From: Suillus spraguei
Lineage: Eukaryota; Basidiomycota; Agaricomycetes; Boletales; Suillaceae
DNA length: 64,000 nt
Direction of reading: 5' to 3'
Assembly (NCBI GenBank): GCA_016800925.1
Contig: JABCPU010000120.1
Coordinates: 108,735-172,734 of the forward strand
The position numbers were made by a program, and so were the translations under genes. This document shows, piece after piece, positions 11,215 through 23,211 of this stretch (position 1 is the stretch's first letter; each line of letters begins with the position of its first letter). The notes beneath the pieces are model-generated. The model did no database searches, was not told the DNA's origin, and saw only the letters and a program-made list of their open reading frames with translations.

Positions 11215-11812
11215 TTACTGCAAGCTTGCATAAACAGAGGAGTTCTGTATAAAATCATGTATTCATCATTCTAACACAGGTCGACGCATGATGTGATCGA
11301 AAACAAGCATGTGCGCTCTCTTCTGCCAAGCTCAAGGCATAACCATGACAGCTCCTCCGATTGCTATTATAGAACAAGGGCCATTCTACAGCATATCACC
11401 ACAGGAGCCAGATAGGAGACCGTGACACAGTGGGTCGAAGCGGAGCGAATATGACTCACTTAATCTGTTGCCTGGTTTGCTTAAATCGATAAACAAAGAT
11501 ATGTTTAGCTTCATTTTTAAAGCACGAAATGGAACATTTATTGTGCCACTGGCAGCCGCGTCAGCGGGCATAGCAGCGAGGGAATACAATATAAAGTGTA
11601 CCATGTGGCAGATACATCCCGACACATGCTGTATGATTAATATCTGATGCCATCCACACTAAGCGAAAGAGAACTTGTGGGAGATAAGAAGCCGGTAACT
11701 TACGTGCAAGAATCCCAATTTCCAATTGTGCAGGTTTGTGAATTGATGACCATATTGTTTCAGTGATTTTGTCAGTCCCGAAGTACTTGAACTGGTGAAG
11801 GTTGCGAGTCAA
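11215..11812. repeat. ~0.6 kb direct repeat, copy 1 (unidentified gene-like sequence)
   Basis: Closely resembles 13905-14460 in the same orientation. Shared landmarks are cttgcataaac at the left, aagcatgtgcgctct, gcagccgcgtcagc and catgtggcagatac. The minus strand looks gene-like, with an apparent donor GTAAGT near 11703 and reading KMKLNISLFIDLSKPGNRL, but the frame differs by indels between copies and I do not recognise the product. Confidence 0.6.
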
Positions 11813-12118
11813 TTATAAAAGCGAGATCCGTCGGATGAGCAAAGAAAGGTTTCAGTTTGATTGGCCAATGTGGAGACCTAGGTTAATTCCGCCAAGTCAA
11901 AACTCAACCCAAATTATTAGGGCTGCTCAATTCTTGCCAAATGCATCAATACTCACAAATAACATGCACTCTGTTTTCAGTTGATCATCCAAAGTCGTTT
12001 GGTGCAGCATCGCTAGCGGCCTAGGTATGTTCGTTCGGCGGGAGCGTGAGTTGATATAATAGTTACTTCAATTTTCTTGGGAGTCTGATGAGTATGCACA
12101 GGCTTTCCTTGCTGTAAG

Positions 12119-13482
12119 TAGTGTTGTGGGCAGAAGAGTCTGCCATTCTGCCAATGGCAATTGCCGGCAGTAGGTTGGGCAGAAGTCGGTAGAAGTATAT
12201 GAAATTGAATCTTATTTGCACTGTGAGCAAATAACAAATGTTTGACATTCAAAAAAGTTTGTCTGGACCTCTGTACATGCCAGAATGTCATCGACAAAGT
12301 CCAAGGGTCGTCCTGTTCGAAAAATAATCACTAACCACTTGATCCAACAGCAAAAAGTTCCAAATTCCTCCAATCGCCATGTTTATCACTTGCAATTACT
12401 GTTCGACATATATAGAAGGTCGCGATGACAGACATATTCTTGACTGGAATGCCTGCCCTACAGCCCCGGACCAGGCTCGTTCAGAAGTCCGTATCTATCT
12501 TGCCTCAAAGTACGGAAATCAAGCATTACTACTCCCACCTATCCCAAATGCAGATTCTGCTTCATCCGAGCCTCCGTCAACTACGACTAATACTCCACAG
12601 AAACGGAAGAACCTCTTTGGGTTTGTGGATCTCCCAGTCACTCCAGAGCAAGCAACACGTGCAAAATTTCAAATTGTTTGGTGACTTCAATGAGAAACTC
12701 TCCCAGTCAGTGCCGAACGCTGTCCATTGAAGGCGTTCGCAATCATAATCCACTTGATTGTACCTCATGCCGCCCACGTCGAGCGTTATTTCTCGGGTCT
12801 GGGTGGGGTACAATCTGTAAAACGCTGCAACCTATCCGTTCAGACTCTCGAGTCTCTTAGCAAGCTACGCCAATTTCTTGCACAAAGCGAATGACGAAGC
12901 CGGCAAGCCAGCACGTCGCAAACATGCCCATATGCACACTCAACCAGAAGATGGACTTGAAATAGCCTCAGCAAACGAAATTCAAAGGTCTTCTGCATGG
13001 GTGCCTCCACTTACTGGTGACTCTTGCAGCTCGGACAATGAATTTCTTGCAGGTCCAGAGTCAATGATGGATGAAGAACTGCTTGAAGAACTTAGCAGGT
13101 TTGAAAACGAGGCTCTAGAAGCACACCGTGGCTTGCAAGAAGGTGCTGACGAAGTCCCAGTCATCCGTTCGAAGGAGGTATTATTGACTGGAACGAGCTG
13201 GATAAAAGAATTACACCTGCAGGATTTATTGAAGAGATTGACGTGATTGGCCGTGGGTCACAAGGCACGGAGGCAGTCTGGAACATTGATGCACTGTTGT
13301 CGTCGGAGGGTGTAGCGTCTATACAATAGTTTTAGATAATATTTTTGCCTTGATCTTGAACTACTCTTCTAAGAACACGCGAAAACACTCAAACAATTCT
13401 GCCGATTTTTGCCATTCTGCCAAATACCGTTTTGCCGTTTTTTGGCAGAACTCGCTCCAAAATATTTCTGCCCACAGCACTA
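12119..13482 (+). mobile_element. Internally deleted hAT transposon with 8 bp target duplication
   Basis: The left end tagtgttgtgggcagaa (12119) is the inverse of the right end ttctgcccacagcacta (to 13482). Both flanks carry gctgtaag (12111-12118 and 13483-13490), an exact 8 bp target duplication as expected for hAT elements. Subterminal GGCAGAA/TTCTGCC motifs are repeated at both ends. Inside are the N-terminal and C-terminal parts of a hAT transposase with the catalytic middle missing. Total length is 1,364 bp. Confidence 0.92.
12285..13246 (+). pseudogene. hAT transposase remnant (N-terminal zinc finger and C-terminal dimerisation parts)
   Basis: The start MSSTKSKGRPVRKI at 12285 is joined by a short intron to a BED-like zinc-binding stretch (TCNYCSTYIEGRDDRHILDW, then CPTAPDQARSEVRIYLAS) ending at 12684. 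The C-terminal dimerisation signature reads at 12760-12870: HVERYFSGLGGVQSVKRCNL, then SVQTLESLSKLRQFLAQSE. The RNase-H-like catalytic core that should lie between is absent, so this copy cannot encode an active enzyme. A downstream frame at 12878-13246 is acidic and probably past the original stop. Confidence 0.85.
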
Positions 13483-13904
13483 GCTGTAAGTGTAGCTCGT
13501 TCGTGATGATCAGACTAATGATTTACACTATTACTAGGTCCCAGCTTGCACGTTCGCAGCCGTACAACAACTCCAAGTAGTACTCCTCCTGTACTCTCAA
13601 TGCTTCGTTTCTACCACCCTATAGCGGGCAAAAAAATGTCCAAGCTGATACCTCACATGTTGCAACTGGTGGTTTAGTCCCTGTCGGTGTAAAAATTCGA
13701 TTATCCCCTGGTTTCGCAACAAGCCTGTTAAAGGTGTTTCGACTAACTCTGATGTAATTGAAAATTGACGAAAATCATTGATTCTCAAAACTACACTAGG
13801 CTGTCTAGGCACTGAAGATAGTGCTGAAATTCACGATCAGGATTCTATAAGCAGCATGAAAAGAAGTCTTGCACCAAGCAATCAAATTGTATGGTCCTCG
13901 TGAA

Positions 13905-14460
13905 ACTTGCATAAACCGATGAGTCCTATAAATTTATGTAGTCATCGTTCTAACACAGGTTGAAGCGCGATGTGATCGAAAACAAGCATGTGCGCTCTTT
14001 TCTGCTGAGCCCAAGGCGTAACCCCTCCGAGTACTCTTATGGGAAAGGGCCACTCTGCAGCGTGGCATCACAGGAGATAGAAAACCGTGACACACAGCGG
14101 GTCGAAGCGGAGTGAATTAACTCACTTGATCTGTTGCCTGGTATGCTTAAATCGATCAACAAAGATATGGTAAGCTTCATTTTTGAAGTACGAAGTGGGA
14201 CATTTATCAGTACCACTGGCAGCCGCGTCAGCTGGCATGGCGGAGAGCGGATACAATACAAGGAGCACCATGTGGCAGATACATTTCAACTCATGCTGTA
14301 CGCCAATTAATATCCGTCAAATACAAGACGGTATCCATACTAGTCGAAAGAGAAATCGAATATGGAAGATAAGAAGCCTGTAACTCACATGCAAGAATCC
14401 CTTGTACAGGCTCCACGTGTAGTAATGTTGTTTTAACGATTTTCTTGTAAAGCAAATAAA
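13905..14460. repeat. ~0.55 kb direct repeat, copy 2
   Basis: Second copy of the sequence at 11215-11812, same orientation, about 2.7 kb apart, with the hAT element between them. The two copies differ by scattered substitutions and single-base indels, so they are old. Neither begins TG nor ends CA clearly, so I do not call them LTRs. Confidence 0.6.
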
Positions 14461-14651
14461 GCCAAACAAATGGATACCGGTGAATTAATTTAAACTTTAC
14501 CCAGCATCAGACCACTTTGGTCATTAATCAGTTGCAGGTGAAATTGAATTGTGAGGGCTATAACTTGAAGTCCTGGGACTCGAGTCACTCCGGCATCAAC
14601 CTTTCTTCCGTTTCCACTCATTATCAAAGTATCTTAATACTCGAGAGTACC

Positions 14652-15860
14652 ATGGAACCTCGTCCAAAGGTAATCTACCTCCCGGACACCATGGCTAGCT
14701 GGCCCTGGCCTCGTGCCATGAATCCTCATTTTGAAATTGTGAAAGCTGAAGTCGATGCCTCGTTCCGTGAATTTAAGGCCCTGAGCGCCGAGTCACAAGA
14801 GGCATTTGACAAATGTGATTCTGGTTCGGCCTGTTCTTACTTACCCATAACTCTTCAATGGTTGACAATGGACACATGCTGTTTTTGTAGCCCGCCTTGC
14901 AGGACTGGCTTATCCCAACACATCGAGAGGTCCGTCTTCGACCCCAGCTTGGGTTCTTGTGATTCACGCACCTCTAATTCTATTCTAATTTCTGGCCACA
15001 TAGAACACTTTCGAATCACCTGCGAGTTTATGAATGTCCTTATCATTGTGGACGAGTACACCGATGTTGAAAATGCAACAGTCGCCAAGGAAATGGTGGA
15101 CATCATCATCGATGCCCTACAAAATCCTCATAAGACACGACCAGAAGGCGAATGCATCCTCGGTGAAATCGTACGACAGCAAGTATCTTCGATTTGTTTG
15201 ATCATGCATTCTGAAGTCCAAGAAAAATTTGGTAGATTTTGGGCTCGGGCGATTCAGACCACGAGCCTGCCTTTTCAACGTCACTTCCTTTATAGCTGTA
15301 CCGAATTCCTTCGTGCAGTAGTTGTTGAAGCTCTCGACAGAGACAAAGCTCATTGCCGTAGTGTCAGTGATTACATTAAGCTCCGAAGGAACACATGTGC
15401 TACAAAACCTGCCATCGCAATGTATGAAATGGGAATGGATCTTCCCGACGAGGTGTTCTATCATCCCGTCATTGTCGAACTGACTGAATGCATTGCAGAA
15501 TTGATGTTAATCGATAATGTAAAGTCGCTTTGAAGATGTAATCTACGGCTGCTGAATAACAATTTACAGGACATGATCTCGTACAATAGAGAGCAAGCCA
15601 CAGGGAACGCAAACCATAACTTGATCGTTGTTGTTATGGCGGAACTCGGCATCGACAGAAGCGGTGCGATGGTCTGGGCAGCACGCTATCACACCGAAGT
15701 CCAGAAAAGATTCACAGACGGTTTTGCAAAGGTACCTTCTTGGGGACCTTCCACTGATGTTCTAGTCAAGGAGTATCTTAATGGGATGGCAACATGGGCT
15801 CGAGCAAACCATTGTTGGAGTTACGAAAGTCAAAGGTTACAAGAGATTTTCGTTGGATGA
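14652..15860 (+). CDS. Sesquiterpene synthase (class I terpene cyclase)
   Basis: Would cyclise farnesyl diphosphate to a sesquiterpene with Mg2+ in the cytosol. The start MEPRPKVIYLPDTMASWPWP at 14652 fits the mushroom family's usual N-terminus (LPD...WPWPR..NP). Introns near 14823-14890 and 14929-15003 separate RLAGLAYPNTSR from EHFRITCEFMNVLIIVDEYTD, where DEYTD is the first metal-binding motif. Later blocks are ALQNPHKTRPEGE, RRNTCATKPAIAMYEMGMDL and, across an intron at 15523-15568, NDMISYNREQATGNANHN, the NSE metal motif (N-D-x-x-S-x-x-x-E). The tail has WARANHCWSYESQ. It faces a UbiA-type gene ending at 16704 on the other strand. All motifs are intact; the product cannot be predicted. 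Confidence 0.9.
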
Positions 15861-16703
15861 ACGATCACTTACCCTGATTGAAACTGCAGATACTTGGGTA
15901 CAAAGGGCCCAGAGATACAACGAAGTGGTCTTCTCTCATTATTACCCACGGTCGACCGCAGAGCCGCATCTGCGACAACAAAGGTCAATGTTGCTGATTT
16001 ATCCATGATGGATGCCTCAGCAGATGGTAAGCAACCATCTGGAAACTCCAGACTAACCTAATAAGTGCTCCACAAGCATTGGACTCATCTTCGCCCCAGG
16101 TGACAAGTGTGATGTAATCCACATTTGTTCAGAAGAACGGGCCTAGACAATAGACAGTATTGCAGCAAATATGATAAAAATGTGTGGGGGCCCCTTTCAG
16201 AGCTCACATTCCGTTTTCCATGTACTAGTACTTCATGTTTCGTCCACTTGTTATTCATCAGATACGCAGTAGTTTGATGAATATAACCTCGTCTCTTCTC
16301 CATTAGTTGGAGCTTTGAGAAGAATGAAAAGTATGAAGTTCCACTTGAATTAATCTTGATACCAGGTTCGTTCAAGAACAAGGAACTGACCAAGATTGTG
16401 GCCACCGACCAGCCTGACGTGGACAGCATACGTATGGAGCTGGTAGTGATTCGCTGGAACCTGCCAGCAGCTACTAGTACAAATCATGGTAGCTCGCTAA
16501 GTAATATCGGGCCTCGCATCTCTGAACCCTGGCCAGCAATCTAGCTAACTTACCCGCAATCCGGGCCAACAAATCATATAGAGTATATTTGGAACTATAT
16601 GGATACAGGAAAGGTGACTCAGTGAGTTTTGATTGGTGTAAAAAATTGCAACGACCAAGAGTCCAAAGTGAAAAGTCCTTGAATCAAGCCTCTGCTCAGT
16701 AAA

Positions 16704-17741
16704 CTATGATATATGCATGTGTGCTTCATGGAAGTAACGCCAGTAACCAGGAAGTAAATGTGCGACAGAAAACCAAAGCTTCGGAGAATACTTGGTCAGC
16801 CGAAGTTACACAGATGAGGGTATGACTCACACTATATAGCTTACACGACAGACGATCCGCCTGAGTTGTCTTACACACCATGAATCGTAATCCAACAAGT
16901 CCCGAATAAAATACGAATGCGATGCTGCAGAATGCGTCCATCCCCCAGACCTGAGTGAGACAAATCGACCACATCGGAAGTCCTACAAACATAGACACAC
17001 GAGCTGGAGAAGGATATGCAATTGGGAGTGTTCGTCTGCCTATGGAGCGATCTCCTTCCTGGTCTTTGAAGTCCTGTGCTTGGAGTGTGGTGGCGAACAT
17101 GGCGATGCTAAGCAGCACAGCTAAGAGAGCATCAGGCTCTAGCCGCGACATATCTCGGCCTGGTTGCGATAGTCAGTAGGCGTTTTCTTATCCGATGTCA
17201 GCTACGTACCTGCAATGAGGGTGGCCCCAACCTGGAAGCAAGCATACCCTAAGCCAGTCACCAAGTTTTTTGAAAACCAATGACCATGGGCTTTGAATTC
17301 ATTGTACCAAAGAGTGAGTAGAGTCATCGCTAGGCTTGCACCAAGCACTTGGATGCTGTAGTACGCTGATGATGCTAAGCATATAGGGACCAGGGACCAA
17401 CGTAAATAGACCGCATCTCGTAAACTGATGTATCCCGCCGGTATTGGTCGGCTAGCTTTGTTCCTGCCATCTTCCGCTGGATCAATCACTTGATTGGCAA
17501 CGTTGAAATGGAGGAGGTGAAGCCAAATCCACCAGACCACATGAAGACATCGATAGGGGCTACAGAGGGGGGCTGCCACCAGTGCGAAAAGTGTCTGCGT
17601 TTGTGGTCTCAGAATAGGAAGTTACTGAAAAACACTAGTAGTCACCGTTGGAATAATCGTCGTCAGAATATCATTCTGCGTGAAGAGATGGAACGTAAAT
17701 AGGGATTTTGAGATGGCTCGTCCAAAAACAAGGGCGCTCAT
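16704..17741 (-). CDS. UbiA-type membrane prenyltransferase / terpene cyclase homolog
   Basis: UbiA-superfamily integral membrane enzyme. Exons from about 17741 encode MSALVFGRAISKSLFTFHLF, a stretch with NQVIDPAEDGRNKASRPIPA (first aspartate motif, N-x3-D-x3-D), then YNEFKAHGHWFSKNLVTGLG and FQVGATLIAG. After an intron at about 17160-17210 comes AQDFKDQEGDRSIGRRTLPI (second motif, D-x2-D-x3-D) and further membrane segments, ending SVAHLLPGYWRYFHEAHMHI and TAG at 16704. Family members include prenyltransferases and UbiA-type sesquiterpene cyclases. Its convergent neighbour is a sesquiterpene synthase, so a terpenoid or meroterpenoid role is plausible but inferred. The start is tentative. Confidence 0.82.
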
Positions 17742-18487
17742 GATTTGGGAGATTGCAGCACATATACCATATCCTTAATAAATGTCGTCGACCAGAGGAA
17801 CCGGAACCAAAATTAGATGTTTGAGCTTCATCAAGGGCACTGTGCGAAAGTACAGAAGGAGTCAAAGAAGCTCGGCTGCACATCCTGAATAGGACGGGAA
17901 GAACGATCTGGTTCTGCGCCAGCCATCGACAGGGTGGGTTTTCTCGGAGACCTACGAAATAACTGTCAACCCGGAGAATTGTTCCTACAGATATACGAAG
18001 TGGTGCGAATGGGCGGTCCGAACGGTGAAGAGGAAATATGATGAGGATAACCACGTATACTAGTACAGATCTTCTCCGAGTCTCGTAAAATGCTCGGTTT
18101 GGGACCACTTCGGAAAATTACGTCAATAATTGCATTGCTCAAGGGCATTGTTAACAGGCAGGGTGTTAGATGATGTGTGAGAAGCACGCTTATTGCCAAA
18201 GAAATTATGGTGCATGGGATGCCGCCAGCCGGAGATAACATCAGAACACGTGGATGTGAATGTAGTCCTTGTACAGTTGCTCGAATTTGAAATTATGCCA
18301 GCGGTGGTTAACTTGACCGTGTATTCCATACACGACAGCACGCACCAACTCCACTTCGCAAGCCGGTGATACGGATAGCTCCGACGAGATATCCTAGCGA
18401 CGAAATAAATGTAGTCATTAACAGCCGGCTTGTACAAGGTAAACGCCCGGCAAACATACCCCTTTTTAACCGACGCTAGCGGAGGAC

Positions 18488-20925
18488 TTAGGTGCCTCCA
18501 CCGATAGTAACATGGAGATGGCTCAAGCGCCCTTCAATCGCTGTCAAATCAGACATCAGAGCGGTGTGTCTGTTTTCCAGTGTATCAAAAATATTGTCGT
18601 CGCTTTGCAGATTACTGCTTGCCATAAATGTAGTAGAGGGGAGGTTTAACAAACGAGCAGAATAGGATCCAGATATTGTGGGCGTGACGCTTCTTCGGCT
18701 GAGTATAGACATTGCAGAACCGGGGCGTGGACTTGGACTGGGACTTGGTGGTCCATCAGACTCGGTTTCCTCTGCTCCCTCGGATGCCACAGCAACCATC
18801 ACGGCTGGGAAGTCATCGGAGTCATAAGTTTTGTTGGTGGTAACAGGCTGAAGACCAAAGCGCAGCTCTTTCCGGACGGTGTTGGAGAAATTTCGGCCAG
18901 AAGACTGCATCAAGCGTGGCTTACGACCGCTGGCGAGGACTTTCTTCCTGGCACTCATTCCGATGCATTCCACGAGTTGCTTCATGGCTTCACGATCTGA
19001 AACAGTGCGTCGCTGAGCTGTACGCCGAATAGTACCCGTGCGGGGAAGGGTGTGAAATGCCGATGAGCCATGGGGACGAATAGGTGTTGCGAAAGCGGAG
19101 AAATGCGTGGCAGCGCTGGGAGCTTTGAGTGGATAAGGGCTAAATTTTTCGGAGGTGGCCTGTAAAGGCTGAAGGGTAGCGGCCACTCTGTCTGTCTCGT
19201 ATTTTTGAGATGAATTAGTTGGCAGAAAGAGTGCATTCTCAGAAGGCCCCCATGAAAATCCGATGAAGGCCGACTCGGCTCGTGGAGACATACGATGAGG
19301 CGTGTCCTGCAAAATTGATATTCCAAGCGAAGAGTTCGGGGAAGAATGGAATAAAGCAGAGAATGCAAACGGCTGTGAATGTTCTTCATCCGCGGAATCC
19401 GGAGGCTCTATGGGCGAGACCGGCACCGTTGATGCAGAATATGTGAATCGCGGCACATGAATGTCAGACGGTGCAAGGCCTACGCAAGAAATAATGGATA
19501 AAAGGAGAGCTATTGATATCCAAGACTTACGCGAATCTACACAAGACCAATCGGTGTTTCCGAAAAACTGGTGGTATGTTATTTCTAGCACGCTACATCT
19601 CCCGAGACGGTGATGCCTATCAGTGAGAAGTCTGCATCCACGTGGTTTGAGTGATGATAGCATGAACAACTGCAGAACAGACCTGCGAAGTAACTCCTGT
19701 AATTTTTCAGAAACAGGAATCGCCGCATTGAAGCGTAAGCTCGTCTGTCCAAATGAGGGGTCAATATATGTACAGCCGAGATCAGTGACACTGGAGTACC
19801 TGGTAGTCCAAAATTCTCAGATAAGTAGTTCGGATATCTTTAGCGAAAAAAGGGGCCACTCCATATGCCAACTCGTACAACATTGCACCAAGGCTCCACC
19901 AATCGACCTCAGAGCCATACGAACCAGCCTCTTTGGAGATTGGAGGAGAGACACTGTCGTCCGACAACTCCAGCGCAAGAAGGGCATCTTCATGTGCTTG
20001 CAGAACTTCGGGAGAAATGTAATCACAAGTACCACAAGGAACAAGGGTATATTGTTTCGGGACTGACTGACTCCCATCGGGCTCTGGAGGTGAAAGAGGC
20101 GCAGCAGACCCGAAATCGATTAGAAGAATGTGATTGCTTGCTGTAAGAACGAAGTTCTGTGGTTTAACATCACTGCATTACGTTGGCATAGGTACGGAAT
20201 GCTGGAGAGTGGCTCTCACCGATGTACAAAACCCTGAGAATGACACCAGTTGATGGCGCAGACTGTCTGAGGAGCCCACCAAAGTAAGTCTGCCTCAAGA
20301 ACTCTACCTTCAGGGCTCGACTCAAGTACGTCCCATAATGTGCCTCCTTCAGCATAATCCATGACAATGTTGAGATGAGTGGAGGTTTGGAATGCACAAA
20401 ATAAATGCGGAGCCCACGCAGAGCGCTCGCGTTTCGCGCGTAGAAGAATATCTCGTTCCAATTGTGGAGAGCATTGCTGCAGAGTTTCTCAGTATGGAAA
20501 AGCCGTTGATGCCAAAACAAGTGTTACTTCACGAGTCCGCTGGGCAAAATGTTTCTCGATAGATTTGCGAACATATACGCGACCATTGAGCTGGCACGTT
20601 ACCACGTCGATCTGAACAGATCAATGAGTGTATATATAACACGTGTCCTTTACGCACTTACCATTCCAAATTGGCCATGGTCTAGTGTGCCCAGGACGAC
20701 AAGATCTCCGTCTGAGAAACGGAGAGATTCTATCTCTGCAGTTCTCGCTAATTCAGCGGAGGCTGTGAGTAGAAGATCGCCAAAATGCAACCGGCTCTCA
20801 CCAGTCCTCCCTATGATCCGCTGACCATGCAAAATGCGATCCAAGGCAAGGCCTTCTTCATCATCATCCGAGCTATTGAGTAACGAACTCAATAATGTTT
20901 TCCGTTTTGTCCAGGATAGAGACAT
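18488..20925 (-). CDS. AGC-family serine/threonine protein kinase with long C-terminal tail
   Basis: The start MSLSWTKRKTLLSSLLNSSD at 20925 is followed by the glycine loop GTLDHGQFGMV, the lysine region VYVRKSIEK, and WAPHLFCAFQTSTHLNIVMD with YAEGGTLWDV. The catalytic loop HRDVKPQN is split by an intron at about 20174-20219. IDFGSAAPL supplies the DFG, CGTCDYISPEVL replaces the usual APE, and VDWWSLGAMLYELAYGVAPF follows. All key kinase residues are present. The tail (to TAA at 18488) is about 300 residues, Ser/Pro-rich and otherwise unrecognised. The CGTCDYISPE form and DWWSLG resemble the DMPK/ROCK-like AGC branch; substrates are unknown. Confidence 0.85.
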
Positions 20926-22425
20926 GCATTAGGTCGAAAATGATAGAAATAACGTTGTGTCTTATAGCTAGAAAGTGTGAAGGATATAATTCCAGGAAGC
21001 TACAGACCAGTCGTCGTTATCTAAGTCTGAAAGCTGTGTAGATGGTTGTGTTCCTGGACATATTGACGAGTTTCCCTCAACTCGGCGTTTTGCGTGGTCT
21101 GCCTTACACACCATAAAATTTACATTTACATTTCACACCCTGGCACAGTGACAAGCCTATTCAAGTTGTAGGGTCGATAATCACCATGAAGCTTCTAAGG
21201 TGAATATTGTACTTATTTCCATGATATTAAACCAACCCCAGAAGTCTTCTCTGTTCGAACAGTACAAGGGTCGGGCTGACCCCAAGTTGTTTTCATGATG
21301 AAACTCAATAAGAATGATTACTGAGTTGAAGAATGGCTCATTAGTCCAGAACAATCACCGGTTCGTCTAATCGGTTTGTTTACTCAAATTTTACATCTCT
21401 AATTATTCGCAGGGGTCGACATTCCTATTCGTGGTAATATCATGCGGTATCTCATGCTCCCTCACGCACTTCCGACACTCCTAGTGGAAGACATGCCGAA
21501 CCCGAAAGGTAGGGAAAAGGATGAGCGGTGCGAAAAGGGCAGGGGACGAGCGGAGGGATGGACTGTGGTCATGGTCGGGAAACAGGATGAAGGGGTTTAT
21601 GATGGTATGTTTAACTACCAGGAGGACTAGGACATGAAGAGCGTGCACCACTAAGCGGATATAATTTCCTCTATGTGAATCTAAACACCCATCATCTTGT
21701 CCTTCTGAAAAGTAGGTGCTACTTTCAGTAAGACGGTCTGACGGCAGTGTATTGAGGCGAGTGTCGATAACACCATCTCACAATATGAGCTAAACATTTG
21801 GGAGCGCAAATGACATCGTCAAAGAATGTGATTTCCCAGAGGACCTTGTACAGAGTGGGAATAATTTAGGCAAGCCATCGGTGTTGTAGGTGGTGACCAA
21901 GGCTTCCGCATCAAAGGGAGACTAAGAGACTGTTCAGATTTGGGATACGGGAACAGGGAATCGCGGCCCAAAGAACGATTAAAGTGGGAAAACTGATGAA
22001 GTTTCGGAGGAACACAGCCATATCAATATTAATGGGGTTTGCTAGCAACATGTCATCGGATGTGATGTGTAGAAGGAGATAACTGACAGCCCCTGACACA
22101 ACGCCGCTCAATCATGATGCAAGGTACCGCCACCAACTCTATTTATACGTTTCGGCACTTTCAAGTGCATTACTATTGCACATCTAGTAGGGATGCTCAA
22201 TTTAGAGTCTGGGTGAGCCTGGCAAACAAGGTAGCCCATCTTTTCGTTCCACATTCCAGGACATCAAAAAAGCTCACCATTTCAAGACCTCCGTCACTCC
22301 AGTCTTCGAGAATTGTTGTCTGTGACGTGGTGGTAACTCGCTGCAGCCGACTTGATTTGTATTGCGGTCAAGGTGTGCATCTTTTGGAATCCAACGATCT
22401 ATTTCACTCGCGAGAACATTAGTCA
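20926..22425. other. Intergenic region, no gene supported
   Basis: About 1.5 kb upstream of the kinase with several short open frames and no recognisable product. Its right end (about 22360-22412) holds attgcggtcaaggtg...caacgatctatttca, which recurs at 47650-47696, so it includes dispersed duplicated DNA. Confidence 0.4.
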
Positions 22426-22674
22426 TTGCCTATCCAGGTGATATGTGATATGCTCCATCCCCTTGCTGCTGCACATTCAACATTCACAGGCTACAGTCAC
22501 AGAACCAGTAACAACCCGTCAACTGTTTTTGAAGAATGCTACATCCACAATGCCGGGCAGCCTCCCAAAGTAAGATTTACATCTCTTCCTATATCAGGCA
22601 CCCCTGGAAGACAGAGCGATAAATGGTCAGCAGAGTTTGACACTGACAATGACAATGACCATACATTTTGGACA

Positions 22675-23110
22675 TCATTGTAGATATTGTGTGGTGAGTA
22701 GCGCCAGATTCCTGCTCATAATCCAACTGTTCCAATACATGTGGCTCTTGACCATGTTGGCAGTTATCAGAACCGTACTTTTCCGATGATCGTGGCCGTA
22801 TGTAGTATTAACTGGGAGTTGATCTTCATGAGCATTGATTAACCCTTGCTCAAGAAGAAGCTTGACATCCAAATGTTAATTGGTAGAGTGATGCAGCCCG
22901 CCTACCTGCTGGAGGTTCAAAAATTTACATCCCATTAGTACACAACATGCGCCAATCACCTGAACAGTGTCAGACCACAGCCAGTTCTTGTGTCCTTCCT
23001 TTCCCATACACCCTCATATCTTCCATGCTGGCACCAATAGCAAGGTGTGCATTTGCTGCTGCGTCAGTTGGGTAGCTGCTGACAAGTCCGAGTTGTCCTG
23101 GACCAGATAA
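22675..23110 (-). pseudogene. Decayed ORF of unknown family
   Basis: One minus-strand frame runs from about 23110 to 22675 and reads as ordered protein (YTYLVQDNSDLSAATQLTQQ, NWLWSDTVQVIGACCVLMGC, LLLEQGLINAHEDQLPVNTT, MVKSHMYWNSWIMSRNLALL). It is broken only by one TGA and one TAA; the TAA falls where CAA would suit (HSTN-stop-HLDV). I do not recognise the family. It lies next to the decayed CHAT gene and has decayed in the same way. Confidence 0.45.
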
Positions 23111-23211
23111 GTATAGCCATGTGTGTAGTACATTTTATTAGTGAGTCTTACTATATACTAGTATAGAACAGAACAACAAAGTATCATGCAGAAATGCCAT
23201 CAAATAACTAA

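Noticed and set aside
11215..14460. LTR retrotransposon bounded by the 0.6 kb direct repeats
   Set aside because: No TG...CA ends, no gag/pol sequence between them apart from an unrelated hAT element.
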